From Lachnospiraceae bacterium (GTDB lineage: Bacteria; Bacillota; Clostridia; Lachnospirales; Lachnospiraceae), in assembly GCA_029067085.1 (NCBI GenBank), contig JAIEFE010000018.1, positions 172,374 through 236,373 of the forward strand: a stretch of 64,000 nucleotides of DNA, read 5' to 3'. The notes below the pieces were generated by a model. That model was not told the origin of the DNA and did no database searches. It worked only from the letters and a program-made list of their open reading frames with translations. The translations under genes and the position numbers were made by a program. Below are positions 62,801 through 64,000 of this stretch, piece after piece; the first letter of the stretch is position 1, and each line of letters starts with the position of its first letter.

Positions 62801-64000
62801 ACGTTCCTGAAATACCGTAAACAGTCAATTTGGATGGATAGCTGAATACGCCGCTTGCAATACTTGTCACCGACCTCGGAATGGTTATTTCCGTAAGTGT
62901 GGTGCAATTTGTGAACGCATTACCCTTTATTTCAGTTACTCTATATGGGATGACTATCTTCTGAAGCGATGGACACAGGTTAAATGCGTAAGCTGGAATC
63001 GTGGTAATTCCGGCGCCCAGTGTAACGTCGCTTAGGAGTTCGCTTTCCGCAAAAATGTATGTGCCGAGACTGGTCACGCTGTCAGGGATTGTGATCGCTG
63101 TCAGGGCATCACAGTCGTTAAATGCATAGTTACCAATACTGGTGAGATTGTTTTGCATTTCTACTTTGACCAGGGCATCGCAGTTGTAAAAAGCGTAGTT
63201 CTCTATTTTTTTAACTTTCTCCGGCAAAACTACCTCACTTAATTTTGTATTGTAAAAAGCGTGATCACCTATGTTTTCTATTGTCTCAGGAAAGTTTACT
63301 TTTTCCAGACTTGCGCAGTCATTAAAGGTGTAGTTTTTAATTTCCGATATCGTATTAGGTAAAATCGCTTCTTTTAGAGTCGTGCAACCTGAAAAAACAT
63401 GGGTTCCCATGTCGGTAACGTTATCTGGAAGGATGATCGTTTCCAGTTTACCGCAGTCCTGAAATGCATATGACGCTACTTTAGTTACTGAGTCCGGAAT
63501 CGTTACTTTACTCAAATTTACGCAGTTTGTAAAAGCAGAATTTTCTATAATGGTAACCGTATCAGGTATCTCTATTTCTTCTATTCCCGGACAATTTTCA
63601 AATAAAGAATTAACTATCCTTGTTGTTCCGTTTTCAAATGTAACCTCTTTTAAATTATCACACTCCCCAAAAATACCTCTACCGATACCTGTCACATTAA
63701 TAACACTTTCTAAACTTTTGGGAATTTCTATCGCAGTAAGAGCATCACAATTATAAAATGCGCTGCTACTCAATTTTATTAAGCCTTTGGACAGTATCAC
63801 ACTTGACAGGTTTACACATTCTGAAAACGCTCGACTTCCTATCTCCACCACACTATCCGGTATTATAATTGTTTCCAGTTTGCTACAGTTTCGAAATGCA
63901 CTTGACTCTATTTCAGTTACTGCGTCCGGAATCGTTACTTTACTCAAATTTACGCAGTTTGTAAAAGCAGAATTTTCTATAATGGTAACCGTATCAGGTA
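59829..64000 (-). CDS. BspA-type LRR surface protein, N-terminus beyond window
   Basis: The frame is open to base 64000; the track's start at 63947 is a TTG inside a repeat and not a real start. At least 1390 residues. Domains: LRR_5 repeats (about first 390 residues; NCxxLxxVTIPDSVTxIGxxAF), two Big_2 domains (VSLNNTEIKIAKG and ISLNKTSLSLEAF), a CUB-like domain (FDYLYIYDVAGKQVGKYTG), an InlB-type repeat (YTVTFDSQGGSTV...GYKFLGWY), an acidic spacer, then about seven repeats of 80-90 residues with the pattern YTG/YNG...LKAGTDYxIxYKNN...VKGKGNYxGxxxxxFKI. No LPxTG or membrane anchor at the C-terminus, so attachment is unclear. Likely an adhesin. Confidence 0.9.
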   Translation of the reverse strand, partial: PDTVTIIENSAFTNCVNLSKVTIPDAVTEIESSAFRNCSKLETIIIPDSVVEIGSRAFSECVNLSSVILSKGLIKLSSSAFYNCDALTAIEIPKSLESVINVTGIGRGIFGECDNLKEVTFENGTTRIVNSLFENCPGIEEIEIPDTVTIIENSAFTNCVNLSKVTIPDSVTKVASYAFQDCGKLETIILPDNVTDMGTHVFSGCTTLKEAILPNTISEIKNYTFNDCASLEKVNFPETIENIGDHAFYNTKLSEVVLPEKVKKIENYAFYNCDALVKVEMQNNLTSIGNYAFNDCDALTAITIPDSVTSLGTYIFAESELLSDVTLGAGITTIPAYAFNLCPSLQKIVIPYRVTEIKGNAFTNCTTLTEITIPRSVTSIASGVFSYPSKLTVYGISGTYAETYASSIGAAFVHNEVKATSVSLNNTEIKIAKGVKATLILRVAPSDFTDEVVWKSTDESIVSVDNNGVVNAKSLGTATVKVTVGDLSASCKVTVAQPVTSISLNKTSLSLEAFESDTLIATVSPSTAENKAVIWSSSDEEIASVDENGRVTAHAKGGAVIRVEAQDGSGVYKECNVTVVNNGYLCSSVNELESEHNYPVNSSDFWIYTKEGAEKLYVAFDARTDIEEGFDYLYIYDVAGKQVGKYTGTQLAGQIVEVEGDTVKIKLVSDDSGTTWGFKVTSVSADGNVENDEYTVTFDSQGGSTVSAVQVPKNTPVACPTAPVRSGYKFLGWYLHETLYDFSQPVTENIVLRAKWERITDEPEEGDNEEIPEGDMPENGVIPDGLWIAGVSEQIYTGKALKPDVRVYDGRQRLKAGTDYTISYKNNVKANYDFNESSPSDSSPAVIVKGKGNYSGTAKAFFKINPIDITNDPFISADDITLSYNGQSQKKEPKVTYNGKKLSAQKDYTAIYSDAGTVYGAYREVGDYTVKIEGRGNFTGSVNLRLSITDKQLIEKAKTVKIKDKVYDNGNAVTLSESELIVYMKSKNEPLTRDVDYKVSYENNCETGTAYAVITGMGDYAGVKKVKFKINGISINKAQIEGIRNKVYSGKEQGQSITVRLDGITLSEGRDYLIDYTSDRKKVGTVRMTVKGIGKYTGSIKKSFKITAYDLNMDEQNMISELPQNLTVKYSAGGAKPGVELKFGDVKLIEGTDYKISCKNNKNIADLSSDKAPTAVIKGIGNYKGSISVKFSIKKKNIADTEDALTLIAADVTYVNKAGKYISKPILRDSYGNTLKAGSDYEVTYMLSDGITKLTEKDIVPVNTDVCMSVIGKGKYEGTLNTTYTIKNSSLQKAKITITPKSYTGKKVYLAKEDIAVMLGNDNRLVYGVDYEIAQGSYVNNTKKGTASVVIKGKGNYAGMKTVKFKITARRMETFDSVVRKLSGIKRLL
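63492..64000. repeat. Direct repeat of 77 bp or more within the LRR-coding region
   Basis: Bases 63492-63568 (GTCCGGAATCGTTACTTTAC...) recur identically at 63924-64000, 432 bp apart, running into the window edge. The repeat encodes NSAFTNCVNLSKVTIPD. The other LRR units are diverged at DNA level, so this copy is recent. Confidence 0.85.

Noticed and set aside
62830-64000. CRISPR-like periodic repeats
   Set aside because: The periodicity of about 69 bp encodes in-frame 23-aa LRR units within one long ORF; no constant repeat and spacer structure.

Overview
The window reads as chromosome of an anaerobic, low-to-mid GC Firmicute, most like a spore-forming Lachnospiraceae (Clostridia). Signs of this are a T-box leader on ileS, spoVT, a spoIID/spoIIQ-type pair, AGGAGG-type ribosome binding sites, a BspA-type leucine-rich-repeat surface protein and many glycosidases. 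Most genes lie on the minus strand. I saw no rRNA, tRNA, CRISPR array or intact insertion sequence.

Layout. 1-3.4 kb: small accessory enzymes (GNAT cut by the window edge, NUDIX, HAD, EamA, isochorismatase-like hydrolase) mixed with two decayed genes (a RidA-like gene with an internal deletion and an Rpn nuclease C-terminus). 3.5-9.8 kb: pyridoxamine-phosphate-oxidase-like protein, pyrC, a 127-bp imperfect inverted-repeat element, PrcB-like lipoprotein, plsC, a GH9-like lipoprotein without the GH9 catalytic residues, and an amidohydrolase. 9.8-14 kb: spoIIQ-like and spoIID-like genes, both without catalytic residues, then two exported or structural-looking proteins. 14-17.5 kb: aconitase-like hydratase, acyltransferase 3, and a remnant of a second hydratase 3' end. 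17.7-26.7 kb: soluble MCP-PilZ fusion, hflX, an Erm rRNA methyltransferase with a 15-codon leader peptide and terminator hairpins, and an ABC exporter with its two-component system. 26.8-38.8 kb: glgP, ileS with T-box, pncB-type gene, MCP, hybrid histidine kinase. 39-51.3 kb: GH2, phosphoesterase, spoVT, ddl, membrane-fused murF, alpha/beta hydrolase, a 33-aa ORF with a LexA-like box, a GGDEF protein, and a DUF5060/4038/5605 glycosidase. 51.4-59.7 kb: LytTR-DUF3021 pair, Cu/Zn SOD-like protein, PfkB kinase overlapping GH13, mfd, pth. 59.8-64 kb: BspA/Big_2/InlB-type surface protein running off the window.

Functional themes. Cell-wall precursor synthesis (ddl, murF) sits near spoVT. Chemotaxis and c-di-GMP signalling recur (two MCPs, PilZ, GGDEF). 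The response regulator, kinase, ABC exporter and Erm genes lie in series in one direction and look like an antibiotic-response segment. The Erm leader peptide carries an R-T-R (+x+) motif followed by two terminator-like hairpins, the clearest regulatory device in the window.

Most novel candidates: the Erm attenuator, the catalytically altered GH9 and SpoIID/SpoIIQ proteins (with a very good sigma-F-like promoter before spoIIQ), the 33-aa ORF with a GAACN4GTTC box, the inverted-repeat element, and the MCP-PilZ fusion. No single locus is demonstrably a wholly undescribed system. All family assignments are by eye, without database searches.
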